Notes under the pieces: model-generated | Database searches by the model: none | The model's input: the letters and a program-made list of their open reading frames with translations, nothing else | What the model was told of the DNA's origin: nothing | In this document: in pieces, positions 7,877 through 16,110 of the stretch | How the letters are laid out: the number at the start of each line of letters is the position of its first letter | Position numbering within the stretch: position 1 is the stretch's first letter | Position numbers and translations under genes: made by a program | Assembly (NCBI GenBank): GCA_051747425.1 | Contig: JBNJGD010000005.1 | Coordinates: 62,001 to 126,000 of the forward strand | Length of the DNA: 64,000 nucleotides | Reading direction: 5' to 3' | From: HTCC5015 sp051747425 | GTDB taxonomy: Bacteria > Pseudomonadota > Gammaproteobacteria > HTCC5015

Positions 7877-9321
7877 AAAGCCACACCGGCGTTATCGGCG
7901 CCAATCTCGGGATTAGTGGATGCCAAGTTTTCTCCGTTTTCCGTCTGGAAGGTAACCAGGGCACTGTTGGGGGCACGAATAGCCAGGCACTGAACGCCCG
8001 CCTGGGCGTCGCTATCAAGAGTTACCAAGACAGGAGAGCTGGAGGTAAACACGAGGCCAAGACCGTTGTCGGCATCGGTAACCTCATAGGCCGTACCAGC
8101 GACCACCTTCTCGGTTATTTTTGCAGGGCTAAACTCAGCCCGGTTCTCGGCATTCGTTTGATATTCAGGATCGCCAGTGCCCTTGGTCTCATCAGCCATG
8201 CTCCCCAGGGAATCGACGGCCTGCTGCGCATCATCGGCAGTGGATTGGGCGGTGTTCGCGGCAGTCTGTGCACTATTGGCGGTATCTTGCGCATCATCGG
8301 CAGTGGATTGGGCCTTTTCGGCCTTCTGCTCTACCCCGGCCAAGGCGTTTGCGCTGGCTGACTTGTATGGATCTCCACCATCGAATGGGAACCGCCAGAC
8401 CTCATCCTTTTTGTACTCAATGCCCAGCGCTGTGGCATCAACTTCAATACGGTATTCGCGACCAGAGCCGACAGCCCCCTCGGGCGCAGAAAGAGTGGTT
8501 TGCGACACATTGATGGCGGGGGACTCGTTACCAGACCAACCAGCTGCAGAAAAATCAATGGTTGCCGTATCTGAGGCGGCGTGACCAAGCTGCCCCCCCA
8601 TCATGGAGAACCAAGCGCGATCTGGCAGAGAGGAAATATCGAGCGCACTGGTTGCTCCAACCAGGTTGCTGCCGCTGTCGTACACGGAAATAACCAGAGC
8701 ACCCGGCCCGCCACTGAAAGCCAAATAAGCTGGCAGTGCACACGCTACATTCAGCACCTCAGCGCCGTTATTTTGCACAACGACATTTCCACCTACGGCC
8801 TGCAGATAGATTTTTCCGCTGGCATCGTTGGCCGAAATTTCGGTAAACACCTCGGAAGCGCTGAGACTAGGGTCAGCAAGCGCGGCTGCCACCGTGGTGG
8901 TGTTTGAGTCGATTTTGATAACATTTCCATCGAGCGGGATAGCAGGATGCGCCTTGGCTACAGCATTTGGCTGCTGGTCATCTGTATACTGGTACTGAAT
9001 TAGATTCGTATCATCCGAAGCTACAGAGATGCCTGCCGTTGATCCCCCATCGTCGTTGTAATCTACAACAATCGTTTCTGTTTCCTCAGAGGGTGTCCAA
9101 AAGGGAGTCGCGGAGTGGGCTATGGAGGCAACCTCACTGGGCGAGCGCTGTATTCCTCCATTAGCGATTAGCTCTTCGTATATCCCAGATAGAGTGGGAA
9201 TATCACCCTCATCGGTGGTTATTGTTTCCTCGGCCGTACCATTGATGAATTGGTGCAGCTTCTCCTTATTGTCGGCGATCTGCTGCACCAAGGTGATGAA
9301 CTGTTCGTGGATTTGGCTCAT
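7840..9321 (-). CDS. Long fibre-like virion protein with coiled-coil repeat
   Basis: 493 residues. The N-terminal 70 residues are helical (MSQIHEQFITLVQQIADNKE). The middle is beta-rich with many N, S, T and G. About residues 340-385 form an Ala/Asp/Gln coiled coil with repeated TADDAQ, TANSAQ and TAANTAQ units, as in trimeric phage fibres. The C-terminus ends ALWRRNSNTWWVG, as in tail fibre tips. It overlaps the end of I by 4 nt, in the place where P2 has H. Probably a second receptor-binding fibre; no enzyme motif is visible. Confidence 0.7.
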   Translation of the reverse strand: MSQIHEQFITLVQQIADNKEKLHQFINGTAEETITTDEGDIPTLSGIYEELIANGGIQRSPSEVASIAHSATPFWTPSEETETIVVDYNDDGGSTAGISVASDDTNLIQYQYTDDQQPNAVAKAHPAIPLDGNVIKIDSNTTTVAAALADPSLSASEVFTEISANDASGKIYLQAVGGNVVVQNNGAEVLNVACALPAYLAFSGGPGALVISVYDSGSNLVGATSALDISSLPDRAWFSMMGGQLGHAASDTATIDFSAAGWSGNESPAINVSQTTLSAPEGAVGSGREYRIEVDATALGIEYKKDEVWRFPFDGGDPYKSASANALAGVEQKAEKAQSTADDAQDTANSAQTAANTAQSTADDAQQAVDSLGSMADETKGTGDPEYQTNAENRAEFSPAKITEKVVAGTAYEVTDADNGLGLVFTSSSPVLVTLDSDAQAGVQCLAIRAPNSALVTFQTENGENLASTNPEIGADNAGVALWRRNSNTWWVG

Positions 9322-9932
9322 TGGAGTCGCTCCAGAGCATGGTAGAGGTCATGCTCGATGATTTGGTGTAGTTGGTTGTTGTAGATCAGTGGCCCCATTA
9401 GCGACCACGGGAGGATGTCGGCACTGGCGCCGGCCACCGTGGCGGCTGCAATGTGCTGAACACCAGAGGTACGGGCCGTAAATCCGAATGACTCGAGGTG
9501 GGAACGCTTTGATTTGGCGCTCAGGGCGACTTCAACCAGTTCCTGGTAGAGCGATTGGCTGACGCCTTCGCTGTCACCATCGAATTCGAATTCCACACGG
9601 AAGCTGTGCGGGGCCAGTGACGGCTCCTCAAACCATTCGAGCATTTTGGCGGTAAAGCCCAGGGCAGATATGGCGCGCTTGACGGCGCCGGGTGTGCCTT
9701 TTTTCTTATGCAGCTCGACGGCCGCCTTGATCACGCCGCGCTTTTGGTTNNNNNNNNNNTCCCACCGGTTCACGCTGACTGACCAGGCCAACCATGGTAG
9801 GAGGTGCTCGGGGCAATCGTCCGGATTCCACAAAGTCCGGGTGGGCACCTCAATGCTTACTTCCTGCAGCAGCGTTCTCTCGACAGCGCGCTGCAGGGGC
9901 GTGGTTTTGGGCGGCAGCAGGGTGTCACTCAT
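9318..9932 (-). CDS. I: Tail formation/baseplate protein gpI-like (contains the assembly gap)
   Basis: About 204 residues starting MSDTLLPPKTTPLQRAVERT. The segment DDCPEHLLPWLAWSVSVNRW followed by KRGVIKAAVELHKKKGTPG is the hallmark of the P2 gpI family. The start overlaps the end of J by 8 nt (ATGAGTGA), and the end overlaps the next gene by 4 nt. Ten unknown bases at 9750-9759 fall inside the conserved RWD/E...KR stretch and keep the frame open as written. The true number of bases there is uncertain. Confidence 0.9.
   Translation of the reverse strand: MSDTLLPPKTTPLQRAVERTLLQEVSIEVPTRTLWNPDDCPEHLLPWLAWSVSVNRWXXXXNQKRGVIKAAVELHKKKGTPGAVKRAISALGFTAKMLEWFEEPSLAPHSFRVEFEFDGDSEGVSQSLYQELVEVALSAKSKRSHLESFGFTARTSGVQHIAAATVAGASADILPWSLMGPLIYNNQLHQIIEHDLYHALERLQ
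9750..9759. other. Assembly gap (10 N)
   Basis: Ten consecutive N in the conserved part of gene I. P2 gpI has 11 residues from the W to the R of its RWDENWPEATKR motif, while the sequence as written gives 9. The true gap may therefore be about 16 bases, still in frame. Confidence 0.95.
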
Positions 9933-10926
9933 TGGTGCCACCCAATGTAATGGTGGTTGAGGTGCAATATGCCGCCTCGGAAATGGACACAGGAATATCA
10001 GCAGCAGGCGCGGTGAGATCGACATTTTGGACGCCCTCACGGTGCAGCGCCGCATAGATGCCGCTGCGGGTTATGTCACGGCCGAGGCGGTGGTTTTCTG
10101 ATGTGTACTGGTCCACTGCGGCTTGAGCCGCCTCCAGCACCGTGGTGCCGTCTGGGCCTGGGTAAATGGTGAGCTCGGCCTCGATGGTGTAATTGATAAT
10201 GGCAGCGGTTTGGACAATGACATGGTCTGTTGTTGGCCGCGTGTCTTCACCGCTAACCGCTGAGTCGACCGCGGTCAGCAAATCACCAGGGGCAGTGCCG
10301 TCGCCCTCGGTACTGAGGACGCTCAGGACGACATCTCCCGGGGAGGGATTGGCCAGGCCGGCGTCATAGGTGGGGATTAGCACAATGGCGCCGGCAGGGA
10401 GTGTCTCTTCGACCCCGGGATCCAGTACGGCGCGCTCAAAGGTGGGGGAATCGACTTTGGCGTCCTTTACGCGAGGATCTGCGCTGCGAGCGTGGTAAAT
10501 ATACGCCTGCTCTGGCCCCGCAGTGGAGAGGCCGTCCAGACTGAGCTGGATCCGCTCCCGGAAGGCCGTGTTGGATTCGAGCTCTTCCTCCACGGGCGGG
10601 TTTGCGTTTGGGTCGGCCTCGACCAAAGTGAGGCGCTGGACACCGAGCAAAGCCCCCAGGTGGTTCAAGTCGTCGTCTTCAGCGTAGGCCAGCATGACCG
10701 CTTTAGCGCTTTGATTAATGCGCTGGCGCAGATTCAGCTCGCGGTACACGCTGGCTTGTAGCTGGATGGTGATGGGCTCGGATTCCAGCTCGAGCGTGTC
10801 TGCCAATTCTGGCATCAGGCCCAGCAGCTCGGATTTTCTCTGTGCCAGCAGCGTTTCGTAGTCGAGCGGCTCTACTACATTGGGAGCAGGCAGCTTTGAG
10901 AGATCGATGGTATTGGACTGGGTCAT
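9925..10926 (-). CDS. J: Baseplate assembly protein gpJ-like
   Basis: 333 residues against 302 in P2 J. It starts MTQSNTIDLSKLPAPNVVEP and contains LQASVYRELNLRQRINQSAK and MLAYAEDDDLNHLGALLGVQ, both typical of the gpJ/Mu gp47 baseplate wedge family. It forms the periphery of the baseplate with I and W. Overlaps of 4 nt with W and 8 nt with I indicate translational coupling within the V-W-J-I operon. Confidence 0.95.
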   Translation of the reverse strand: MTQSNTIDLSKLPAPNVVEPLDYETLLAQRKSELLGLMPELADTLELESEPITIQLQASVYRELNLRQRINQSAKAVMLAYAEDDDLNHLGALLGVQRLTLVEADPNANPPVEEELESNTAFRERIQLSLDGLSTAGPEQAYIYHARSADPRVKDAKVDSPTFERAVLDPGVEETLPAGAIVLIPTYDAGLANPSPGDVVLSVLSTEGDGTAPGDLLTAVDSAVSGEDTRPTTDHVIVQTAAIINYTIEAELTIYPGPDGTTVLEAAQAAVDQYTSENHRLGRDITRSGIYAALHREGVQNVDLTAPAADIPVSISEAAYCTSTTITLGGTNE

Positions 10927-11267
10927 ACCTGCACCTCGAGTTTTGCTCGCTCAGGCGTGCCCGTGTCGTAGCGAATGACATCCAGCTCCAATACCGTCCG
11001 GCCTTGCGTGTTCGCATCCACAGCGGCGTTTATGGCGCTGAGCTCAATCCGCGGCTCCCATTCGGCCAGGGCGATGGCCGAGGCGGCATAGGCCTGAAGA
11101 ATAGAGGCTTCATTGGTGGGTGCGTCGATCAGGTCGGGCAGAAATGAGCCGTAGCTACGACGCATGACGCGGCTACCAACTGGCGTGGTGAGTATGTCCT
11201 GCACTGACTGTTGGATATGCTCAATGCCGGTAAGCGGACGCCCTGTTTTAACATTCATTCCGCTCAT
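10923..11267 (-). CDS. W: Baseplate wedge protein gpW-like (T4 gp25-like)
   Basis: 114 residues, matching the length of P2 W. The sequence GRPLTGIEHIQQSVQDILTT then PVGSRVMRRSYGS is the gp25/GPW lysozyme-like baseplate signature. It starts within the stop of the 65-residue ORF (4-nt overlap) and overlaps J by 4 nt. Confidence 0.95.
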   Translation of the reverse strand: MSGMNVKTGRPLTGIEHIQQSVQDILTTPVGSRVMRRSYGSFLPDLIDAPTNEASILQAYAASAIALAEWEPRIELSAINAAVDANTQGRTVLELDVIRYDTGTPERAKLEVQV

Positions 11268-11461
11268 GTGATTGGCCAGTTCCCGCTGCTGCTGCCAGTG
11301 CCGACATTGGCAGTGGCTGTGGCTTGAACATGCTCGACAACGGCTTCAGCGATTGCGGTGCACAAGGTTTGGATATCGCTGTGGTCGTTTTCCGTATCAA
11401 AGCCGGCCGATTGCAGGTTGCTTTTGATGAGCGTGGCCAGGGCTGCGCTGTCCATTGCCAT
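11264..11461 (-). CDS. Small conserved-looking baseplate-operon protein (unknown)
   Basis: 65 residues, MAMDSAALATLIKSNLQSAG and then CTAIAEAVVEHVQATATANV. The chosen ATG at 11461 lies 2 nt after the V stop; a longer upstream frame exists but would overlap V. Such short DxxxLxxxIK...CxAIAEAVVEH proteins occur between spike and wedge genes in other contractile phages. The function is not known to me. P2 itself has no gene here. Confidence 0.7.
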   Translation of the reverse strand: MAMDSAALATLIKSNLQSAGFDTENDHSDIQTLCTAIAEAVVEHVQATATANVGTGSSSGNWPIT

Positions 11462-11463
11462 GA

Positions 11464-12057
11464 TTACTGCCCTGCCTTGACCGTGGTGGAGCAATCAGAG
11501 TGCGGGTTGCCGGTAAACTGGCAAATATGAGCGCCAGTGACCACACCGACGCCACCGTTGTGCTCGATGAGAGGTGCGTCGACAGTGGCCTTTGTGCCGG
11601 CGGTGACCGCTGCGGTTTTTTCCACATCGGCCGTCAGGTCACCTTCGACAGTGGCGGTAGCGTTACCTTTGACCACCATCGACACATCCCCATGGACCTC
11701 GATAGTGAGTTGGTGGGTGTCGTGGTCGTACTCCACATGGGTGCCGTCTGGATATTGGCGCCGATGTGCGTTGATGTTGGAGCTGGGCGCTGGATAGTCG
11801 CTGCTGTAAAGGCCGGTGACGATGATCGCTTGTGAGAGATCGCCCTCTGGACTGAGCAACACAACCTGCTCCCCGACTTGTGGCGGATCCCAGTGTGCGG
11901 TACTGGCTGCCCGGGCCGAGAGCCATGGCAGCCATGTGGTCAGGTTTTCTCCCGTTTTTACACGCGCGAGCGCTGCCTCCGAATCAACATCGTCGATGGT
12001 GCCTGTTCGGATCAGGTTATTGATCAGGCGTAGGATCTCGGCTGGGTTGGGTGTCAT
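11464..12057 (-). CDS. V: Baseplate spike protein gpV-like
   Basis: 197 residues against 211 in P2 V. The N-terminal OB-fold region contains GTIDDVDSEAALARVKTGEN and WLSARAASTAHWDPPQVGEQ. The C-terminal half is a repetitive beta-helix (VSMVVKGNATATVEGDLTAD). It ends VTGAHICQFTGNPHSDCSTT, possibly the metal-binding tip. The trimer is the membrane-piercing spike under the baseplate. It is the first gene of the V-W-J-I unit. No Shine-Dalgarno is visible before the ATG (CATATCCCC), and the activator box centre lies only about 55 nt upstream. Confidence 0.93.
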   Translation of the reverse strand: MTPNPAEILRLINNLIRTGTIDDVDSEAALARVKTGENLTTWLPWLSARAASTAHWDPPQVGEQVVLLSPEGDLSQAIIVTGLYSSDYPAPSSNINAHRRQYPDGTHVEYDHDTHQLTIEVHGDVSMVVKGNATATVEGDLTADVEKTAAVTAGTKATVDAPLIEHNGGVGVVTGAHICQFTGNPHSDCSTTVKAGQ

Positions 12058-12100
12058 GGGGATATGGTCGCCACCGAATGGCCGGTGTGCGAGCGGCGGT

Positions 12101-12124
12101 GGTTGTAAGTGACGGTTCTACAGC
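12101..12124 (-). promoter_or_regulatory. Late-promoter activator box upstream of V (Ogr-type site, copy 2)
   Basis: GGTTGTAAGTGACGGTTCTA followed by CAGC, the same 24-bp pattern as at 4,820 and 18,061. It overlaps the last codons of S and is centred about 55 nt before the V start codon. Confidence 0.78.
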
Positions 12125-12582
12125 CTGTCCAGATGGCCGAGTATCATTTTTTCCAGCACCCCAATATCGCTTTGTGCGAAGCCCAGCAGCTCCCGCTCAG
12201 GGTATTTATACATCGAGCGGTGGTCGCCGATGCGGTCACGCAAGCCATAGTGGTGGATCTTGGCGATACGCGCGGCACGATTGACAAAGGCGACGACCGC
12301 CCCCTCATTGCTGACCTGGGCTTTCATGTATTTTGCCGTGCGCAGCTTTTTGAACATGACTTTGCTCCGGACACCATTGCGCCGCCGGAGTCGACCATGT
12401 GGCCCACGCTTTTTGGGCTCGAAGTGACTTCCGTCAGGGTTGACTTGTTGCTTGATGCGATCTTGGTTGCGATCACGCATTTTGCGGGCCAGGGCAAGGC
12501 TGAGGCGCCGCTGCTCCCTCGGCTCCAGGCTTTGAATCAGTGGCCCCAGCCATTCGGCCAGTTTGTCGAAATCGTCCTCCAT
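12118..12582 (-). CDS. S: Tail completion protein gpS-like
   Basis: 154 residues, similar in length to P2 S (150). Conserved blocks: LEPREQRRLSLALARKMRDR, QVNPDGSHFEPKKR, MFKKLRTAKYMKAQ and HHYGLRDRIG, all aligning with P2 gpS. It is needed to finish the tail and join it to the head. Its ATG overlaps the R stop (TAATG). Confidence 0.95.
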   Translation of the reverse strand: MEDDFDKLAEWLGPLIQSLEPREQRRLSLALARKMRDRNQDRIKQQVNPDGSHFEPKKRGPHGRLRRRNGVRSKVMFKKLRTAKYMKAQVSNEGAVVAFVNRAARIAKIHHYGLRDRIGDHRSMYKYPERELLGFAQSDIGVLEKMILGHLDRL

Positions 12583-13052
12583 TACTCGGGCGACTCGGCA
12601 ATGCTGTCTTCTGGAGATGGGCCACTGGCAGTGGTTTGTAGCGTTGCGCCGTCATCCATGGCGATAGACTGCTCAGGCAGGACATGGGTGATATTTCGCG
12701 ACCCTGTGCTGTCATCAACGATGACGCGCTCGGTGATTTGCAGCTCGAACAGCAGATCCATTTTTTCATTGTCGAGAATGTCGGTATCAAACCGGAGAAC
12801 TTCGTGTGGGTTGTAACCCGGCTCGCGCACTTTTATCCACTCGAGCAAGGGGATAACGATGTCATCGGCCGACTTGGCCCAGTCCGTGACCACGATGCGG
12901 ACTGGCATCGTGTAATGGTGGCTATAGTTGTCACCGTCGTGCGCGGTGATTTGTCCGGATTCCACAAATGTCAGCAGCCGCTCGGGATCTCGGGACAGCG
13001 TAGGGACCCTTTTCAATAGATAGGTGCGAAGGTCGTAGAGCTTATTCATCAC
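12582..13052 (-). CDS. R: Tail completion protein gpR-like
   Basis: 156 residues, matching P2 R in size (155). The start MMNKLYDLRTYLLKRVPTLS and YTMPVRIVVTDWAKSADDIV are typical of the gpR family. It acts with S in tail completion. The start overlaps the end of the outer spanin gene by 11 nt. Confidence 0.93.
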   Translation of the reverse strand: MMNKLYDLRTYLLKRVPTLSRDPERLLTFVESGQITAHDGDNYSHHYTMPVRIVVTDWAKSADDIVIPLLEWIKVREPGYNPHEVLRFDTDILDNEKMDLLFELQITERVIVDDSTGSRNITHVLPEQSIAMDDGATLQTTASGPSPEDSIAESPE

Positions 13053-13314
13053 TCACCTGTTCTTGGGCGTGTTTTTCGTGGCATTGGATGATGTCGTCTA
13101 CTTTCATGGCACACCTCAGCCAGTCGGCCTCGGTCTGCTCGAGCGTGACATTCAAGTCACCCGCCGTTTTCGGACTGCTCGGAGAGAGCTGGCAAGGACT
13201 CGGAGTTGCGCAGGTAATCACGGTAGGACTCGGCTCCGCGGATTGTGGGCCGCTGGCGCATCCGGATAATGCGATCAGGAAGAGACTGGCTAGACCATGC
13301 TTTAAGTTGTTCAT
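13042..13314 (-). CDS. lysC: Outer-membrane spanin subunit (Rz1/LysC-like lipoprotein)
   Basis: 90 residues, MNNLKHGLASLFLIALSGCA: a lipoprotein signal peptide with the lipobox LSGC and a Pro-rich stretch behind it, as in Rz1 proteins. The gene starts inside lysB and overlaps its last 158 nt in another frame, the classic overlapped spanin arrangement. The mature protein would be anchored in the outer membrane and pair with LysB to disrupt the outer membrane at lysis. Confidence 0.88.
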   Translation of the reverse strand: MNNLKHGLASLFLIALSGCASGPQSAEPSPTVITCATPSPCQLSPSSPKTAGDLNVTLEQTEADWLRCAMKVDDIIQCHEKHAQEQVSDE

Positions 13315-13600
13315 GTTGAAGGGCCCTTAATTGTTGAATTCGGCGATTGGCTGCGTTTTGGCTTTTTTCAAGAGCGCGTCGCAGACGCGCTTGCTGCTGG
13401 GCACGCTCTGCGTTTTGCTGTTTGAGTACAACGATGGTGCTGTTGGCTTTTTTCAGCTCGCCCTCCAGCGTTGTTACTTTCTGGTCCAGGGTTTTCATCT
13501 GTTGCGCCATGACCCGTGTTTGCTGCCACACGAAGCCGATTGCACCCAGCTGGGCGACGATAACCAGGATACAAACAGCGATCACTTTAAAGCGCATCAA
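13157..13600 (-). CDS. lysB: Inner-membrane spanin subunit (Rz/LysB-like)
   Basis: 147 residues. One N-terminal membrane anchor (residues 4-26, FKVIAVCILVIVAQLGAIGF) is followed by a long coiled coil rich in Q, K, E and L, up to about residue 105. It spans the periplasm and binds the outer spanin. The start overlaps the endolysin stop by 4 nt, within the lysis cassette. Confidence 0.88.
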   Translation of the reverse strand: MMRFKVIAVCILVIVAQLGAIGFVWQQTRVMAQQMKTLDQKVTTLEGELKKANSTIVVLKQQNAERAQQQARLRRALEKSQNAANRRIQQLRALQHEQLKAWSSQSLPDRIIRMRQRPTIRGAESYRDYLRNSESLPALSEQSENGG

Positions 13601-13974
13601 TAGCTCCAGATGGCCCGCCGAAAGGACCAGGTGTCGAGGTGAATGTAGCGGGGCCCGCCGCTTTTTTGACTGACGCCGATCCCGTTAAACCCGAGCTCCA
13701 TGGCCAGGCGAACGATGTGGTGGGCATCTGGGTTGCTGACCGGAACATCCACAGCGCAGCCTTGAGCATGGGCACCCGGCCGGTCTTTCCCGCGCTCCAG
13801 ACTGTGGTTTGGGCTGCGATACCCGGAATTTGGGATGATCGGTTTACCGTAGCGGGTGCGCAGAATTTGGAGCTTACGCATGAAATCAGGATCCATGTCG
13901 CACTCGCCGGTCTCGCTGCACTCGAACTCGTAACGGTGAAAATCCGGGTAGTCCTCCCAGTTTATTGGTGTCAT
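13597..13974 (-). CDS. Endolysin, M15-type D-Ala peptidase
   Basis: 125 residues. The motifs SGYRSPNHS, GAHAQGCAVDV and RYIHLDTW give the zinc ligands H69, D76 and H112 of the M15 (VanY/L-alanyl-D-glutamate or DD-peptidase) family. It would cleave peptidoglycan cross-bridges. It has no signal sequence, so it needs a holin. It takes the place of P2 K (an unrelated endolysin) and lies between the holin genes and the spanins with 4-nt overlaps on both sides. Confidence 0.9.
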   Translation of the reverse strand: MTPINWEDYPDFHRYEFECSETGECDMDPDFMRKLQILRTRYGKPIIPNSGYRSPNHSLERGKDRPGAHAQGCAVDVPVSNPDAHHIVRLAMELGFNGIGVSQKSGGPRYIHLDTWSFRRAIWSY

Positions 13975-14261
13975 GGGAGTGCCCTCTCCAGCAGCTCGGC
14001 CAAATTGCCCTTGGCCGCAATGGATCGAACAGCGAGGTATGTGGCCACCAGCGCGATACCAATTGCCAGCGGCAGGTAACTGACGCCTTCAGCTAATAGC
14101 CAAACGCCGCCCACCAGGCTGATGTTGATCATTACCCAGGCCAGAAATGAAATTAACGGCCGGTACCGGCGCTGGCGCCGGCGAAAAGTGAGCAGGCGCA
14201 TGGCGACGACAAAACATGCGACGGCGGCACAGATGTTTGCGATGGCAATTAAGAGCTGCAT
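13971..14261 (-). CDS. Holin or antiholin, three-helix membrane protein (holin superfamily III/LydA-like)
   Basis: 96 residues with three hydrophobic segments: about residues 2-23, 36-57 and 62-82. It has a basic RRRQRRYRP loop after the first helix and a short C-terminal AAKGNLAELLERAL, fitting the LydA-type holin superfamily III. It precedes the endolysin with a 4-nt overlap. One of the two membrane proteins here is probably the holin and the other a modulator; the sequence does not tell which. Confidence 0.75.
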   Translation of the reverse strand: MQLLIAIANICAAVACFVVAMRLLTFRRRQRRYRPLISFLAWVMINISLVGGVWLLAEGVSYLPLAIGIALVATYLAVRSIAAKGNLAELLERALP

Positions 14262-14262
14262 A

Positions 14263-14607
14263 TTATTTCGGTGGTCTCAGCCAATTGTTGATGTCGATCT
14301 TGTCCACTCCTTTGATGAGCTTCTGTCCAATGCCGACAACGCACGCAGAGAACACAAAGGCGGCCACTGCAGGTTCGCCAAATATATGGCCAAGGACGGC
14401 TTCGCCGCCGATGTACCCCATCCCCAGACTGATGCAGAGGTAAATCAGCCGGGTCATGATGCCGAGGTCATTGGCGCTCATGACAAACAGGCTCGCGCCG
14501 GCCGCACTGCCAATCAGCAGATTGGGGTCCAGCCCGGTTAAGAGACTGGTAAGTGTGATGGCGCTGGCCACTCCTGCGGCGGCGGTTGTCGATGAGGGTT
14601 CTGCCAT
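14263..14607 (-). CDS. Y: Putative holin (three-helix type)
   Basis: 114 residues from MAEPSSTTAAAGVASAITLT. Three hydrophobic stretches: about residues 10-26, 33-63 and 73-95. The tail is IKGVDKIDINNWLRPPK. The position after X and before the endolysin matches P2 gene Y (holin). An alternative ATG at 14619 adds MGIK and overlaps the X stop; the MAEP start is preferred because P2-like holins commonly begin this way. Confidence 0.75.
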   Translation of the reverse strand: MAEPSSTTAAAGVASAITLTSLLTGLDPNLLIGSAAGASLFVMSANDLGIMTRLIYLCISLGMGYIGGEAVLGHIFGEPAVAAFVFSACVVGIGQKLIKGVDKIDINNWLRPPK

Positions 14608-14609
14608 TT

Positions 14610-14816
14610 TTATTCCCATAGCTGCGTTGTGGTTTTTGTTGCCGAGGGGGCATCAATGGGCAAATTAATGACCATGCCCTGGGGCAAGGCCCCTGTGTAA
14701 TTCTCGACACCGGGGTTTGCCCGGATTACCACCTCGGTGATTTCGGCGGTGTGGCCGTAATGTCGGTGGCAAATCAGGTCGATCGTGTCGCCTTGTTTGG
14801 TCACCACCTGGTCCAT
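14610..14816 (-). CDS. X: Tail protein gpX-like (LysM-like)
   Basis: 68 residues, the same size as P2 X (67). The pattern TKQGDTIDLICHRHYGHTAE ... VIRANPG ... LPQGMVINLP is the gpX/LysM-like fold of small tail proteins. Its ATG overlaps the L stop (TGATG). Confidence 0.93.
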   Translation of the reverse strand: MDQVVTKQGDTIDLICHRHYGHTAEITEVVIRANPGVENYTGALPQGMVINLPIDAPSATKTTTQLWE

Positions 14817-15292
14817 CAGATCAGCTCCACTGTGGCGCGTGGTTTCTGCATGATGTCGTTGATTGCCCAGGCGGCATCACGACGCAGCTCGCCTATAGAA
14901 TCCTCCAGTTCATCGGCCTGCTCAGCGCCACTGCGGGTGGTGTCGTAATCCCGGTAGCGTTCGACCAGGCTGGCCTTGGCCAGTGACCACACCGCACGCA
15001 AGTACAGCTTTTCGATAGCGCCGGCGGGCTCGCCCGGGCGTTCTTCTACTTCGGAGAGGTTGGAGGCGCCTTCGGCTTGCTGTTCGGCCATCCACGGCAT
15101 GAGCCGGTGGTTTACCTCGATGACGGATAGCTGGAGGGCGTGCTCGATACGGTCTTCTGTGGCCACATGCTCAACTCGCTGCGCTTTACGGAACGCATTC
15201 AGAGACAGATCCGGGTACCAGGGGTGGTTCGTGACCGTGCGGTCCTCTGGTTGATCTGGCTCTGGCGCGTTGTGGGCATTGAAACTGTTCAT
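14816..15292 (-). CDS. L: Head completion protein gpL-like
   Basis: 158 residues. The start of the conserved part (NHPWYPDLSLNAFRKAQRVE) and the end (AWAINDIMQKPRATVELI) align with P2 L (GKPRCIVSQI). The middle contains YLRAVWSLAKASLVERYRDY. It completes filled heads before tail joining. A 98-nt gap separates it from M; I see no gene in that gap. Confidence 0.92.
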   Translation of the reverse strand: MNSFNAHNAPEPDQPEDRTVTNHPWYPDLSLNAFRKAQRVEHVATEDRIEHALQLSVIEVNHRLMPWMAEQQAEGASNLSEVEERPGEPAGAIEKLYLRAVWSLAKASLVERYRDYDTTRSGAEQADELEDSIGELRRDAAWAINDIMQKPRATVELI

Positions 15293-15390
15293 GGCGGCCT
15301 GGTTGTAGAGCGCGGTGGGCGGGGTTCCAAAGCGCCTCTATTGAGATGCAGTGGGCCCCGCGCCGCGCGGCGTCGAGGAGATCGACCTGG

Positions 15391-16110
15391 TTACGAGCTT
15401 GGCCGCAGCTTTTGCAGTCGCTCGATGTCTTTTTTGACGCCGACATTCTTGTCGAGCTGCAGCGCTCGGTTGAGCGTTTCGGTGGCGGCGTCGAGTTGAC
15501 CGGTGAGGGCGTAGGCCCAGCCCAGTGCCTTTTGGTGTTTGGCCCGGATCTGGTCGTGCATGTCTGAATGCTCGGTGATTCGATCCACACACTGCAGGTG
15601 CTGGATGACCTGGTTCATTTCTTCTGCCCAGGCGTCTTCACCTTCGTTTTCCGGGAGGACAATTGCACCTTGTTCCCACTTGGGGCGATAGCGCTCATTG
15701 CGCAAATAATGGTCTGACAGCTCTTCCACGAGAACGGAGGCAGTTTCGCGTTGGTATGCCTCCGGGCTTTTCAGGTCGTGCTGCATGGCGTATTCGCCAA
15801 TTTGCAGCGCACGCTGGATGTTGCCGACATCAAGGCACCAGATCATGACCGTCATAACCACATCGTCCTGGGCGCCGGCGCCATCTTCCAGAACGCCAGA
15901 GACATAGTCCTCATAGTTCGGAAGCAGCTCACGCTTGACCTCGATCTTGCGTTCGATGGACTGGATGTCCTTGAGACGACGGCGATCTTCGACAAGCGCT
16001 GCAAACATGAGCTCGTAGGCGTCGCCCGTTTGTGGCTCTTGCGCGTCGGCCTCAGCTGCTGCCATAGCAGCTGAGGCTTTCATGAAGTGCTTGCGAGCGG
16101 GTGAGACCAT
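15391..16110 (-). CDS. M: Terminase small subunit gpM-like
   Basis: 239 residues from MVSPARKHFMKASAAMAAAE, the start that aligns with P2 M; an upstream ATG would overlap N. Conserved blocks: KRELLPNYEDYVSGVLEDGA, GAQDDVVMTVMIWCLDVGNI and LNRALQLDKNVGVKKDIERL. With P it forms the terminase that cuts cos. TAATG overlap with N. Confidence 0.95.
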   Translation of the reverse strand: MVSPARKHFMKASAAMAAAEADAQEPQTGDAYELMFAALVEDRRRLKDIQSIERKIEVKRELLPNYEDYVSGVLEDGAGAQDDVVMTVMIWCLDVGNIQRALQIGEYAMQHDLKSPEAYQRETASVLVEELSDHYLRNERYRPKWEQGAIVLPENEGEDAWAEEMNQVIQHLQCVDRITEHSDMHDQIRAKHQKALGWAYALTGQLDAATETLNRALQLDKNVGVKKDIERLQKLRPSS

